A stretch of DNA of 30,583 bases from JBOIBN01 sp050739575 (GCA_050739575.1 JBOIBN010000029.1:1-30583), one strand, 5' to 3'. Positions 1-8,311 are shown, counted from the first letter of the stretch. Numbers and translations: made by a program. Notes: a model not told the origin generated them from the sequence alone.

Positions 1-48
1 ATGGAAGCGCTATCGTCCTGTAAATGCTATTGTCTATCAACGGAGAAG

Positions 49-209
49 TTAAGGAAACTCTGATCAATTCGTCCGTGAATTGCTCAGAGGCGACGAGTCC
101 GGTGCATGTCCGGGCTCGTCTTACGACGAATCAAGCACTTACGTGCTCGATTCGCAGTGACGCATCCATGCGCCACACGGAACCCCTGAATGCATCAGAG
201 GTTCTTTAA
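49..209. repeat. MITE-like palindromic element
   Basis: Positions 49-70 and the reverse complement of 188-209 match at 18 of 22 bases, so the segment has imperfect terminal inverted repeats. Both ends carry TTAA, which could be a 4-bp target duplication of the YTAR type made by some IS5-family elements (inference). The interior is a chain of hairpins: 58-89 (CTCTGA/CAATTC arms), 92-120 (11-bp stem with one wobble, 7-nt loop), 127-154 (arms of 6 and 5 bp around one mismatch, 4-nt loop) and 181-203. No convincing protein is encoded. It reads as a miniature inverted-repeat element or a structured RNA; the sequence alone does not decide which. Confidence 0.5.
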
Positions 210-253
210 GCCAGAGATGCGCCGGCCGCCGCCACACAGGATGTTATCCGTAT

Positions 254-1342
254 ATGCCGCAAACCCCGGTGAGGAACGACGCTTCGATGCCCGAAGCTGA
301 ATCGGCCGCGGGATCGTTCGTCGCCGGCGCGCTGCTGCCGCGCACGGGCGTGCGTGACGAAACCGGCAAGCCCACGGATCTTCTGTCGGCGCTGGAAGGA
401 CAACCCTCGGCTCTGATCTATCTTACGCGCCCCCACAGTCCCGCCTGTCGCCAGGTGGCGCGCAAGTTCGCGACGCTCGAACTGAAGGTGCCGCGTCTTG
501 TGCGTGCGCTGCTCCTGCCGCAAACTACGCGCGGCGCGGACGCCGCTGCATTGGCCGCACTCGGCCTCAAGGTTTATGTCGCGCTGGAAGCCGGCGACAT
601 TGCCACGGACGAACATGAGGTTTTGTATGCCGTCAGCGACGCCGCTGGACGTGTACTCGCGAGCGGCGCAACGCGCCCGAACCAGATTGCCCAGTTCGGG
701 GTCCGAATCCGCGCCGCCTTTGCAGCACCGCAAGCGCGGCCCGATGCGCCGTTCGAACGCGCCGCACCGGTCCTGATACTCCCCGACGTACTGCCTGCAC
801 GGCTTTGCACGCGGCTGATCGAGCATTTTGACCGCGAAGGTGGCCATCCCTCCGGTGTGCTCGATCTTTCGGGACCGGAACCGCAGTGGCGGCCCGATCC
901 GGCCGTCAAGCGGCGGCGCGATCTTACGCTCCAAGACGCAGGACTCATCCGCGAAATAGAACAAAGCGTCAGCACGCGCGTGTTGCCCGAGATTAGCAAG
1001 TGCTTCCACTACGTGGTCAGTCATCATGAACCGTTCAAGGTGGTGTGCTACGACGAAGGCAGCGGCTATTTCCGTCCGCATCGCGACAATGAAACGAGCG
1101 ACACGCTGCACCGACGTTTTGCGATGACAGTCAATCTCAATACCGGCGACTACGAAGGCGGCGCGCTCCAGTTCCCCGAGTTCGGTCCCGCGACCTATCG
1201 CCCCGCGCGCGGCGGCTCTATCGTTTTTTCCAGCTCGCTGCTCCACGAAGCGACCGACGTCGTGCGCGGCCGCCGCTACGTGCTGCTCGGTTTCTTCTAC
1301 AATCCCGACGACGGACTCACGCCGCCGGAAGAATCACACTAG
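254..1342 (+). CDS. Redoxin-like / 2OG-Fe(II) oxygenase fusion
   Basis: A 362-aa protein. Residues 25-160 resemble a thioredoxin-fold redoxin domain, with a single candidate cysteine (C65 in HSPACRQ). Residues 170-352 form a 2-oxoglutarate/Fe(II) dioxygenase of the prolyl-4-hydroxylase type. The iron ligands are visible as H276 and D278 in YFRPHRDNE and H331 in LLHEATDV, with R338-R341 placed to bind 2-oxoglutarate. The likely reaction is hydroxylation of a protein or small molecule with decarboxylation of 2OG; the substrate is unknown. No signal peptide is seen, so it is probably cytoplasmic. The first ATG has no good ribosome site, whereas the in-frame ATG at 287 (residue 12) has GAGGA 11 nt upstream and may be the true start. 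The gene converges on the serine hydrolase with a 30-bp gap. Confidence 0.85.
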   Translation: MPQTPVRNDASMPEAESAAGSFVAGALLPRTGVRDETGKPTDLLSALEGQPSALIYLTRPHSPACRQVARKFATLELKVPRLVRALLLPQTTRGADAAALAALGLKVYVALEAGDIATDEHEVLYAVSDAAGRVLASGATRPNQIAQFGVRIRAAFAAPQARPDAPFERAAPVLILPDVLPARLCTRLIEHFDREGGHPSGVLDLSGPEPQWRPDPAVKRRRDLTLQDAGLIREIEQSVSTRVLPEISKCFHYVVSHHEPFKVVCYDEGSGYFRPHRDNETSDTLHRRFAMTVNLNTGDYEGGALQFPEFGPATYRPARGGSIVFSSSLLHEATDVVRGRRYVLLGFFYNPDDGLTPPEESH

Positions 1343-1372
1343 CCGAACCACGCCGTATTTTCTGCCGATTTT

Positions 1373-2623
1373 CTAATGGGCTGCGGGAACGGCTGTCTTG
1401 TGCAGTATTGCCCGCGCCTTCTTGCAGGCGAGCGTCCGGGTACTGTTGACGAGTACGACAACCCCCGCCGCGCGCGCCGACATCATCGCCACGCAGGACG
1501 AAAAGCCCGCCGTGCCCCCGTCCTTGAGTACGATGACATTCGCCTCGTTGGCGGCATGAACGACGACCCAGGCATAGGCCTGAAGGTTCGCCGGCGCCTT
1601 CGGCAATTGGACTTCAGTCGGCGCACGTGCGAGCGACATGGCCTTCGTCAGCTCCGCGGGTACCGGCACATCGCCCGCCTTGCTTGCGCCCAGATATGCG
1701 GCCGTGTAGTGCAGTAGATCTTCCGCGTCGGAACGCAGGGCGCCGGCCGGGCCCCAAGGCATCCACGGCCAGGGCCGGCGGACCTCGACGTAGCGCCCAT
1801 GCTCGTAGCGGTAGCCGGTCGCCATTTCGGCGCCCGCGTTGCAGGCCGGCGGCAGGGCGGCGATGTCGGCCGTCGTGCAGGTCATCGCAAGCGGTCCCGT
1901 GATCCCGTCGCCGATCCATTCGTCGAAACTCGCACGAAAGGCAGCGGGATCGTCGAAATCGTGGTAGCCGTCAAGCGCCATCAGGAGTTGGCCGAGAAAT
2001 CCGTAGCTAGAATTCGAGTAGCTGTCCGTCGTCGGCAGGCCGCTCGGCGGCGGCGCGAGTCCGTTCAGATAGGCAATGAAATCGGCCTGCGTATAGCGGC
2101 GCATTCCGATGCCGCCGAGATTGGTCGGGTCGTCCGGCAACCCGCCGGTGAACGTGGCAAGCTCTCGATACGTGAGCTGGTCCATTCCGTTTGCGAGCTT
2201 CAAACACAGCTTGCCGGCGCAGGGAATACGCGAGATGTTGACGGGACTTCTGGCGCTGAAGACCGGATTACGCACCTCGCGTAGCGCAAGCATGGTTGCG
2301 GTGAAGGTCTTGGTGACCGAACCGATCTCGAACAACGTATGCCGCGTCGGCGTCTCGTCGCTACCGAGACGCGTCGTGCCGTAGTTGAAGTAGCATTCGG
2401 TCCCGTTGAGATAGACCCCCAACGCGACGCCGACCGCCTTGCGGTCGGGTCCACGCTCACCGTGTACGAGCCAGGGCCGGATGATCTGATCCACCAGCGC
2501 GCGCGTCGGTGCACAGGCGTCAGGCGAATCGGCGGCCCCCTGATTTCGCGCGCTTTGCCCCGGCGCGGAACCGGCCAGGAGAATCAGGAAAACTCCGCCG
2601 GCCGCCGCGACGAGGCGTTTCAT
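1373..2623 (-). CDS. Exported serine hydrolase, beta-lactamase/PBP-like
   Basis: A 416-aa protein from the ATG at 2623. This start makes an ATGA overlap with the stop of the upstream prolyl oligopeptidase, so translation is probably coupled. Residues 1-23 are a signal peptide. The class C beta-lactamase/DD-peptidase fold is shown by SVTK (nucleophile S102, K105), the Y202-S-N204 motif and a late glycine-rich KDGGTAG segment (367-373) where the KTG-like third motif belongs. Such proteins act in the periplasm as esterases, D-aminopeptidases or DD-peptidases; the substrate cannot be read from the sequence. Frames that start further upstream would only extend into the neighbouring gene and would bury the signal peptide. 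Confidence 0.85.
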   Translation of the reverse strand: MKRLVAAAGGVFLILLAGSAPGQSARNQGAADSPDACAPTRALVDQIIRPWLVHGERGPDRKAVGVALGVYLNGTECYFNYGTTRLGSDETPTRHTLFEIGSVTKTFTATMLALREVRNPVFSARSPVNISRIPCAGKLCLKLANGMDQLTYRELATFTGGLPDDPTNLGGIGMRRYTQADFIAYLNGLAPPPSGLPTTDSYSNSSYGFLGQLLMALDGYHDFDDPAAFRASFDEWIGDGITGPLAMTCTTADIAALPPACNAGAEMATGYRYEHGRYVEVRRPWPWMPWGPAGALRSDAEDLLHYTAAYLGASKAGDVPVPAELTKAMSLARAPTEVQLPKAPANLQAYAWVVVHAANEANVIVLKDGGTAGFSSCVAMMSARAAGVVVLVNSTRTLACKKARAILHKTAVPAAH

Positions 2624-4806
2624 TGCGCGCTTGCGCTTGCCACTGCCGTTGCCGCCGCAGGCGGCTGGGCGATGCCGAGATTCCAAGCCTCGAAAGCCCA
2701 CACGTCGGCGGTCTGGGCAATCAACTTGTCAGTCGGCATGTAGACATGGCTGGTGCTTCCGGTGGTACGCAACAGGATAGGATTTGCGCAGCCCTGTGCC
2801 TGCTGAATTTTCGCCGTGAACTTGAACTCGTGCATCGGCACCACGCGATCGTCATCCCAGGAGGTCGTGATCAGCGTCGGCGGATAACAGGTACCCTTGT
2901 GGATATTGTGCAGGGGCGAATACTTGATGAGCCACTGGAATGCCTGTTTGTCGTCGGAGGTGCCGTACTCGGGCGCCCACAGCGCGCCGCCCGAAAACTT
3001 CTGGTAACGCAACATGTCGAGCACGCCGTGGCCGATGTAAGCCGCTCCGAACAACTCCGGATGCTGCGTGATCGAAGCGCCCGTGAGCAGACCGCCGTTT
3101 GAATAACCTTGGATGCCGAGATGCGGCGTCGAGGTGTACTTTTGCGCGACCAGGTACTTCGCTGCCCAGGCGAAATCGTCGAACACGTTCTGCTTGTTGC
3201 CGAGCATGCCGGCCTGGTGCCACTTCTCGCCATAGGTGCCGCCGCCGCGCAGATTGGCGACGGCATATACGCCGCCCATTTCCAACCATACCGGCAACAT
3301 CGGATTGAAGGACGGCGTGATCGTGATGTCGAAGCCGCCGTAGCCATAGAGCACGGTCGGGTGGCTGCCGTCGAGCTTGATGCCCTTCTTCGCGACGATG
3401 AACATCGGCACCTTGGTGCCGTCTTTCGAGGTGTAGAACACTTGCTTTGTTTCGTAAGGCGAGGCATCGAGGGCCACGTCGGGTTTGAAGTACGTGTCCG
3501 TGTTGCCGTTGGCGACGTCGTAACGGTAAAGCGTCGTTGGATAGAGGAACGAGGTGAAGGCGTAGTACACGTTCTTCGAATCGTTGCGTGCCGAGATGCC
3601 GCCGACCGTGCCGAGTGTCGGCAGCGCAAGCGTCGCGAGCAGTTTACCGCCCGTGTCGAACAACTTCAGTTGGCTCTTGGCTATGATCTGGTAATCGGCA
3701 AGAATGTGGCCGTTCGCGATCGCGGCGCTACTGAGTACGCCCTCAGCTTCGGGCACGACGACGCGCCAGTGCGCCGGATCTGGATCGTTGAGCTTCGCAG
3801 CGACGATGCGCCCCTTTGGCGCATCCAGCGTCGTCTGCAGATACAGCGTGTCGCCGATGTTGCCGATCGGCGAGTACGCGGCGTCGTTTTTCGTGTAGAG
3901 CGGCTTGAGTTTTGCCGCGATGTCCGGTTTTTCGGGATTGCCGAGATCGGCGTAATAGAGTTCGTTATTGGGCGAGGTGCCGTTCACGAGACCCACGAAG
4001 AGGTAGCGGCCGTCTTCGCTCACGCCGCCGCCGACGATCCATTCGGGCAGATCGGGGCGCGCATAAATCAGTTTGTCGGCACTTTGCGCCGTGCCGAGCG
4101 CGTGGTAGTAAAGCGTCTGATTGACCACTTTCTGGTTGATCTGCTTCTCGCCGCTGGGCGGTTGCGGATAGCGCGAGTAGTAAAAGCCCTTATCGTCGTT
4201 GGTCCATGAAATGCCCGAGAACTTCACCCACCGCACGGCGTCGGCCATGTCCTTGCCGGTCGCCACGTCGAGCACGTGAATCGTCTCCCAGTCCGAGCCG
4301 CCCTGCGAAAGTGCATAGGCGAGGTCCTTGCCGTCGGGCGAGGGCACGTAGAAGGCGAGTGCGATCGAGCCGTCGGGCGAGAGCTTGTTCGGATCGAGCA
4401 GCACCCGCGGCTTTGCCGCGGGCGAGTTCTGCACATAGACGACGGACTGGTTCTGCAGCCCGGAATTGCGGCTGAAGAAGAGCATGCCGTTCGCCGTCTG
4501 GATCGGCGTGCCTTCCTTCGCGTAGTTCCAAAGCGTAGTCAAGCGTTTCTGGATCCAGCCGCGCACGGGAATCTTCGCGAGATAGGCATCGGTCAGCTTA
4601 TTCTCGGCCGCGACCCACTGCTTGAGGGCCGGGCTATCGAGGTTCTCCATCCACTGGTACGGCGCCGGGACCTGGGTGCCGAAGTAATTGTCCACCGTCT
4701 TGCCGCGCTGCGCTTGCGGATAGTGCAATGGGGCCGATGGCGCCGCAACAGCAGCTGAACCTGCGACAAAAACAAGACCGATCGCGGCGATGTGCGGCTT
4801 TCTCAT
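2620..4806 (-). CDS. Prolyl oligopeptidase (S9A), exported
   Basis: A 728-aa serine peptidase that cuts after proline in short peptides. The ATG at 4806 is chosen because AAGGAGA lies just upstream and a signal peptide (residues 1-22, ending AVAA) follows; the frame stays open upstream but without either signal. Residues 27-80 match the S9A N-terminal segment (DNYFGTQVPAPYQWME), the middle is the seven-bladed propeller, and the alpha/beta hydrolase domain starts near residue 450. The catalytic triad is S569 in GYSNGG, D652 in WDDDRVVP and H687 in STSHVYM. Length is close to the roughly 710 aa usual for the family. The product is periplasmic. Its stop overlaps the next gene's start, and the GH5 gene ends 109 bp upstream on the same strand, so the three may form an operon for polymer and peptide breakdown. 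Confidence 0.93.
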   Translation of the reverse strand: MRKPHIAAIGLVFVAGSAAVAAPSAPLHYPQAQRGKTVDNYFGTQVPAPYQWMENLDSPALKQWVAAENKLTDAYLAKIPVRGWIQKRLTTLWNYAKEGTPIQTANGMLFFSRNSGLQNQSVVYVQNSPAAKPRVLLDPNKLSPDGSIALAFYVPSPDGKDLAYALSQGGSDWETIHVLDVATGKDMADAVRWVKFSGISWTNDDKGFYYSRYPQPPSGEKQINQKVVNQTLYYHALGTAQSADKLIYARPDLPEWIVGGGVSEDGRYLFVGLVNGTSPNNELYYADLGNPEKPDIAAKLKPLYTKNDAAYSPIGNIGDTLYLQTTLDAPKGRIVAAKLNDPDPAHWRVVVPEAEGVLSSAAIANGHILADYQIIAKSQLKLFDTGGKLLATLALPTLGTVGGISARNDSKNVYYAFTSFLYPTTLYRYDVANGNTDTYFKPDVALDASPYETKQVFYTSKDGTKVPMFIVAKKGIKLDGSHPTVLYGYGGFDITITPSFNPMLPVWLEMGGVYAVANLRGGGTYGEKWHQAGMLGNKQNVFDDFAWAAKYLVAQKYTSTPHLGIQGYSNGGLLTGASITQHPELFGAAYIGHGVLDMLRYQKFSGGALWAPEYGTSDDKQAFQWLIKYSPLHNIHKGTCYPPTLITTSWDDDRVVPMHEFKFTAKIQQAQGCANPILLRTTGSTSHVYMPTDKLIAQTADVWAFEAWNLGIAQPPAAATAVASASAQ

Positions 4807-4915
4807 GAGTATCTCCTTGGTTCGTTGGACGCGGACGTGGGCATCTGCGGCGCCGGCAAAACGTGTTCGACCAAGCATAGCGCAAATACCCCCGTTCGTG
4901 TCCGTTTCGTCCGCC

Positions 4916-6241
4916 TTATCGGTGAGAGGGAGCTGAAGGTGATTGACAGTAGCCTTCCGCAGGAGGCGGCGGGGAGCCATTAAAAAGCGTTTCCAGATCG
5001 GCCCATCTTGCCGTGTTCGGCGGAGTTCCGGGCGCAACTGCATAGTTTACCGTCGTGGCTTGTGCCGGCGCCGTGGCCGGTGTGACCGTATAGGTATAGT
5101 CCGGACTCCAGCTGGGGGATCCCCCCTGACTGTAGTAGGACCAGCCCCAAGGCGTGCCCATCTGGTTGTTCCAGATATCTATCAGATTCTGTAGCCACAC
5201 ATTTGAATCGCAGGCATAGGTAACGACGCTGAATTCCCCCACGTACATGTAATAGGGCGGATCGACCTGGTCGACGAAATTTTTTGCTGTCTGCATATCA
5301 TTTTCGACCGTCTGTTCATCGTAGTAGGTGGCCCCCGTCGGTCCATGGTAGGTTCCGGGCCACGGCGCGCCGAACATGTCTTCGTGACCCGGCAATCCCT
5401 GTTTGGCGTACTGCTGAGGGTCGTACACGTGTATGGCGTAGACCAGGTTCGGATCGGGTAACGGTGCGAAATTCCGATAGGCGAGAGCCGCTGCCCACGG
5501 ACCCGGTTTGACGACGACCCACGCATCCGGGTCGACTTGGTGAACGGCCTGGACAATATTTTCCTGGATGGTCGGCCAGCCCGCCGGCTGCTCCGCCGTG
5601 CCAGCGGCTGTCAATTCGGTAGGCTCCGGAATGATGTCGTAGGCATGGTCAACGTTGTAGCGTTGTACGAACATGGCGAGTTGCTTCGTCTGACGGTACA
5701 GTTGCTCGATCGGAGGACCATTCAAATCGGGATCCTCCCAAAAACCGGGACCACTGGTCAGGTCGTAATAGCCGCGTTGCGGATCGGTACCAGCCACTTC
5801 CACGGCTTTCAAACCTACGATGGCCGTGATCCCAAGCTCCTCACACTCCTGCAGCATTCCGCCGAGCCATGCGAGCGTCGCGTGCCAGGCGCCATCCGTC
5901 GTACAGGCGGGTTGGGCATTCTCGCAATGCTCGTAGACCTTGTCCGGATACAAGTACAGGTGGACACTGTTGATTCCCAGATGCTCGTAGAGCAGCTGTA
6001 TTTCGGCGGGAGTGGAACCGTCTAAGGGCCTGAGTTTTCCGAGATCCAGCGGACTTTCCAATACCAGGCCACGCCAAGGCCAGTTGGGTGGTGCCGTTGC
6101 CGGATCCGCGATTCTCGAGTTATGGGTTGATATGGATGCGGCGATGGCCGAAGAGGGGCGGAGCAGCATCCCCAGACCTGGCAAGACGCAGGACAGGATC
6201 AACAATGCACGGATGGGAGTTGCGTTGCGATGCAGTTTCAT
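4916..6241 (-). CDS. Secreted glycoside hydrolase, GH5-like
   Basis: A 441-aa exported (beta/alpha)8-type glycosidase. The ATG at 6241 has AAGGAG 9 nt upstream and is followed by a signal peptide (about residues 1-36). The clan GH-A pattern is visible: acid/base E206 in IIPEPTEL, HVY at 271-273, nucleophile E336 in YVGEF, and an aromatic WGWSYY at 365-370. The asparagine that normally precedes the acid/base (N-E-P) is proline here, which is unusual. The tail after residue 375 is rich in Ser, Pro and Thr and may be a linker. The likely substrate is a beta-linked glucan or mannan, but the subfamily is not identified. It may be the first gene of an operon with the prolyl oligopeptidase and serine hydrolase. 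Confidence 0.8.
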   Translation of the reverse strand: MKLHRNATPIRALLILSCVLPGLGMLLRPSSAIAASISTHNSRIADPATAPPNWPWRGLVLESPLDLGKLRPLDGSTPAEIQLLYEHLGINSVHLYLYPDKVYEHCENAQPACTTDGAWHATLAWLGGMLQECEELGITAIVGLKAVEVAGTDPQRGYYDLTSGPGFWEDPDLNGPPIEQLYRQTKQLAMFVQRYNVDHAYDIIPEPTELTAAGTAEQPAGWPTIQENIVQAVHQVDPDAWVVVKPGPWAAALAYRNFAPLPDPNLVYAIHVYDPQQYAKQGLPGHEDMFGAPWPGTYHGPTGATYYDEQTVENDMQTAKNFVDQVDPPYYMYVGEFSVVTYACDSNVWLQNLIDIWNNQMGTPWGWSYYSQGGSPSWSPDYTYTVTPATAPAQATTVNYAVAPGTPPNTARWADLETLFNGSPPPPAEGYCQSPSAPSHR

Positions 6242-6620
6242 AGCGGAGTTCTCCTTGATGAGAAAGCCAAAAACCGATCTGCGCTGGGTAATGCGCCCAC
6301 GCTTTGTAACGCGAAAATCCGCCGTTGTCAAGAAACGCTCTAAATCTGGCCGTCGCCGCAGCCGCCAATTCCGCGAGAATTCCATGTTGCTCATTCGCAC
6401 GGCAGCCACAACACGGACAGAAATCGCTCGATCGGTGAAGCTGCTGTGGTCGCTTCAAAAGTCGGTGGTGACGTCAGCCGCGATAGCGTCAACAATGCGT
6501 GACCGCCGCGCTGCGGGGTCTCTGTCGGTCCCGCCAAAGATGTGATTTTCCAGTGAAATATCACATAAAACGCGGAATCACCGTGAGTCTGCCCACTTTG
6601 ATTCCGCTCATGAAATAAGC
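6242..6620. other. Intergenic region upstream of GH5
   Basis: No convincing gene. Two inverted repeats stand out near its distal end: 6540-6546 with 6560-6566 (ATGTGAT/ATCACAT, 13-nt spacer) and 6572-6580 with 6599-6607 (GCGGAATCA/TGATTCCGC, 18-nt spacer). They lie about 300 bp upstream of the GH5 start. The ribosome site for the GH5 gene is at the proximal end. Confidence 0.5.
6572..6607. promoter_or_regulatory. 9-bp inverted repeat
   Basis: Perfect 9-bp arms GCGGAATCA and TGATTCCGC separated by 18 nt. There is no T-run on either side, so an intrinsic terminator is unlikely. It could be a paired operator or the border of the decayed gene at its side; no function is assigned. Confidence 0.35.
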
Positions 6621-6981
6621 CTAGCCCCTCGCAGCAACGGCGACTTTGGTGTCGGTCGGCAGCGGCTCGTTCCCCATCCACACGTTTAGCGCCGCAGCGA
6701 AAAGCAGCGGCACTTCGAGCATGAGGTAGTGCGTGCTTGTCGGGACTTCGGCAACGGGGAGCGAGCGGCGAAACGATGTGAGCGATGCGCAGACGAATCC
6801 GGTGGTCATCGCCGTATCCGCGGCCCGGTCTCGCGCTGGAGAACAGCGCCGATCAGTTTCGCCGATGCTTCGTCTTCGTCCAGTGCCGCGCGATGCATTT
6901 GCAAGGCTTTGGCAGTGGATGAATACCCACGAACCGCCCATTCAATGAATGAGGGAAGAGCCGGAGACGTTGAAAGCAGAT
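6621..6981 (-). pseudogene. Decayed gene, alpha/beta-hydrolase-like C-terminus
   Basis: Two minus-strand frames read as protein in succession. The upstream frame (about 6981 down to a TGA at 6806-6808) gives FIEWAVRGYSSTAK and then HRAALDEDEASAKLIGAV. The downstream frame (to the TAG at 6621) gives STHYLMLEVPLLFAAALNVW, which resembles the conserved last helix after the catalytic His of alpha/beta hydrolases. One frameshift near 6810 would join them. There is no start or ribosome site, and the upstream end runs into a terminator belonging to the next gene. It is best read as a remnant. The family guess rests only on the short THYLMLE-type segment. Confidence 0.35.
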
Positions 6982-6983
6982 GT

Positions 6984-7012
6984 AAAAAAGGCGGCCCCTC
7001 GAAGGGGCCGCC
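6984..7012 (-). terminator. Intrinsic terminator of the secreted-protein gene
   Basis: A 10-bp perfect stem (6990-6999 with 7003-7012) and 3-nt loop. On the minus strand it is followed directly by six T residues. It starts 16 nt after the stop codon at 7029. Confidence 0.93.
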
Positions 7013-7028
7013 TGACTTGTTGTAGTGC

Positions 7029-7808
7029 TTAATGGTTGGAAGGCGTGTAGCTCAGATCCGGATCGTAGCGGTCTACGTGTTCCTCGGTGCTGGCGATCGC
7101 GTCATCCAGCGACTTGCGTATCGCGTCGGCCTTCTGCTTGCCGTAAACATTTTCGAGAACCGTCGTCCATGGTGGGGAGGCGGGCGTGCCGATCTCCGCC
7201 CAGCTTTGGGCGGGCATAATCAGTTGGAAATCCGGCGCGCCGGGGCCGGCATAGTTCATCTCATCCATCTCGGAGTAATACGGCCAGTTGGACTTGATCT
7301 CGGCCGCATAGATTTCCTTTATGCCGGTCGTGAAGGCGTTGTATGCCGCCATGCCGGGTTTGAGCGTGAAAGAAACGACATCCACGAGCGGCGGCATGGG
7401 GCCCATATTCTTGGGATAGTGGCTGAACCCCGGCATCACGGTTGAAATCGAGCTGGTTTCGCTCATCAGGTGCGGGTTGATATCGGACATGCCGACCGAA
7501 TCGCAGACGCCGCCCGTGGCATGCATGGTGTCGAGGGCCGCCCAGTTTGGCAGGCTAATCACGTAGGAATACATATACGTGTTTCCGGTTACGTGCTCCA
7601 GGGCCATCGCCGCGTACTTGAAACCGTGTTGACTCATACACTGATTAAAGCTTTTGACGCCGGCCTCGTAGGCCTGCTGCTGCGCCGGCGCCACGGTGTC
7701 TTCGATATCAAAGGACATCATGCTGGGCTGACTCATGGTCGCGGCCTGAACGACGCCTGCACATAAAAGCGCGGCCACGCCGGCCGCCAAGCTGAAATAC
7801 TTCTTCAT
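7029..7808 (-). CDS. Secreted protein of unknown function
   Basis: A 259-aa protein not recognised as a named family. The ATG at 7808 is preceded by AAAGGA and followed by a clear signal peptide (residues 1-22, ending VQA-A); the longer upstream frame lacks both. The mature part has only two cysteines, C57 and C102, which could form a disulfide. Two segments (about 45-92 and 160-215) share a helix-then-strand layout ending in an aromatic/Trp-rich stretch, so an internal duplication such as a ferredoxin-like or dimeric alpha-beta-barrel fold is possible; this is only an impression from the sequence. The gene is monocistronic, with its own terminator downstream and more than 400 bp of leader and promoter space upstream. 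Confidence 0.85.
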   Translation of the reverse strand: MKKYFSLAAGVAALLCAGVVQAATMSQPSMMSFDIEDTVAPAQQQAYEAGVKSFNQCMSQHGFKYAAMALEHVTGNTYMYSYVISLPNWAALDTMHATGGVCDSVGMSDINPHLMSETSSISTVMPGFSHYPKNMGPMPPLVDVVSFTLKPGMAAYNAFTTGIKEIYAAEIKSNWPYYSEMDEMNYAGPGAPDFQLIMPAQSWAEIGTPASPPWTTVLENVYGKQKADAIRKSLDDAIASTEEHVDRYDPDLSYTPSNH

Positions 7809-8236
7809 GGAAATTTCCTTTGGGGGGTAATCCCCGGTTGAAAGTGACTCTTGATGGTCTGGGTCAGGTATCCCGACTCTCTTCGCGTCCCTGCGGAGGC
7901 GGATGAGTATACGCTCAATTAAACGAGTCTGTATGGCGTTTTTGCGGCTACCGTTTTCATCGGCAACCGGGCAGAAAAAGTACGTATATCCCCTACTGCG
8001 CCTTTCCGGGCAAGCCGCCCTTACCTTGGGGGCTTGCCGATCCGAGATGCGCCATCCCACTCCCAAACGCCCATCTCCGTAGCGCGGATCGCTCTTTATT
8101 CTTCCGAGCTCGGACTTCGTCACAGTCCTGTCATGAAGATGGTGTAATTTGCCATGACCGTCGCGTGACGCCGCAAGGCGGTACTCTTGGATGCAGGGTG
8201 TTTGGAGCGTTCCGTATGAACCTCTCTGGAGGAGCG
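7809..8236. other. Divergent intergenic region
   Basis: No gene is seen. It separates the minus-strand secreted-protein gene from the plus-strand VasI-like gene and must hold both promoters. A structured segment is present at 8009-8038 (8-bp arms GGCAAGCC/GGCTTGCC plus 3 more G-C pairs beyond a bulged G). Just to its left is an AT-rich stretch with TACGTATA near 7981. No confident -35/-10 pair could be assigned. Confidence 0.5.
8009..8038. promoter_or_regulatory. Imperfect hairpin in the divergent region
   Basis: GGCAAGCC (8009-8016) pairs with GGCTTGCC (8031-8038), and CCC (8018-8020) pairs with GGG (8028-8030) around a bulged G and a 7-nt loop. There is no T-run. It lies about 200 bp from both flanking starts. 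It could be an operator or leader structure; function unknown. Confidence 0.4.
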
Positions 8237-8311
8237 ATGAACAAGGTCTTGGCGGCGGCGACCGCCGCACTATACATTCTTGCGGGGCGGACCTATGCGG
8301 CTTCCCGGTAA
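8237..8311 (+). other. Orphaned signal-peptide reading frame
   Basis: A GGAGGAG ribosome site (8228-8234) is followed by the ATG at 8237, which opens a 24-residue frame reading as a classical Sec signal peptide: MNK, a hydrophobic Ala/Leu core, then RTYA-AS. It ends at TAA 8309-8311. The VasI/TagO-like domain starts in the next frame at the same place, so removing a single base (for example from the CCC run at 8304-8306) would fuse them into a normal exported precursor. An in-frame ATG at 8216 is an alternative start. Confidence 0.7.

Noticed and set aside
24..209. 61-codon plus-strand frame at the left edge
   Set aside because: No ribosome site and it lies almost wholly inside the palindromic repeat element.
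206..1246. 346-codon minus-strand frame opposite the dioxygenase
   Set aside because: Antisense shadow of a well-supported gene; composition is Arg/Ala-rich with no ribosome site or family signal.
3109..4209. 366-codon plus-strand frame opposite the prolyl oligopeptidase
   Set aside because: Shadow frame typical of GC-rich antisense strands; the peptidase has all its catalytic motifs.
6540..6566. CRP/Clp-type site
   Set aside because: The half-sites TGTGA and TCACA are present, but the spacing is far from the usual 6 nt.
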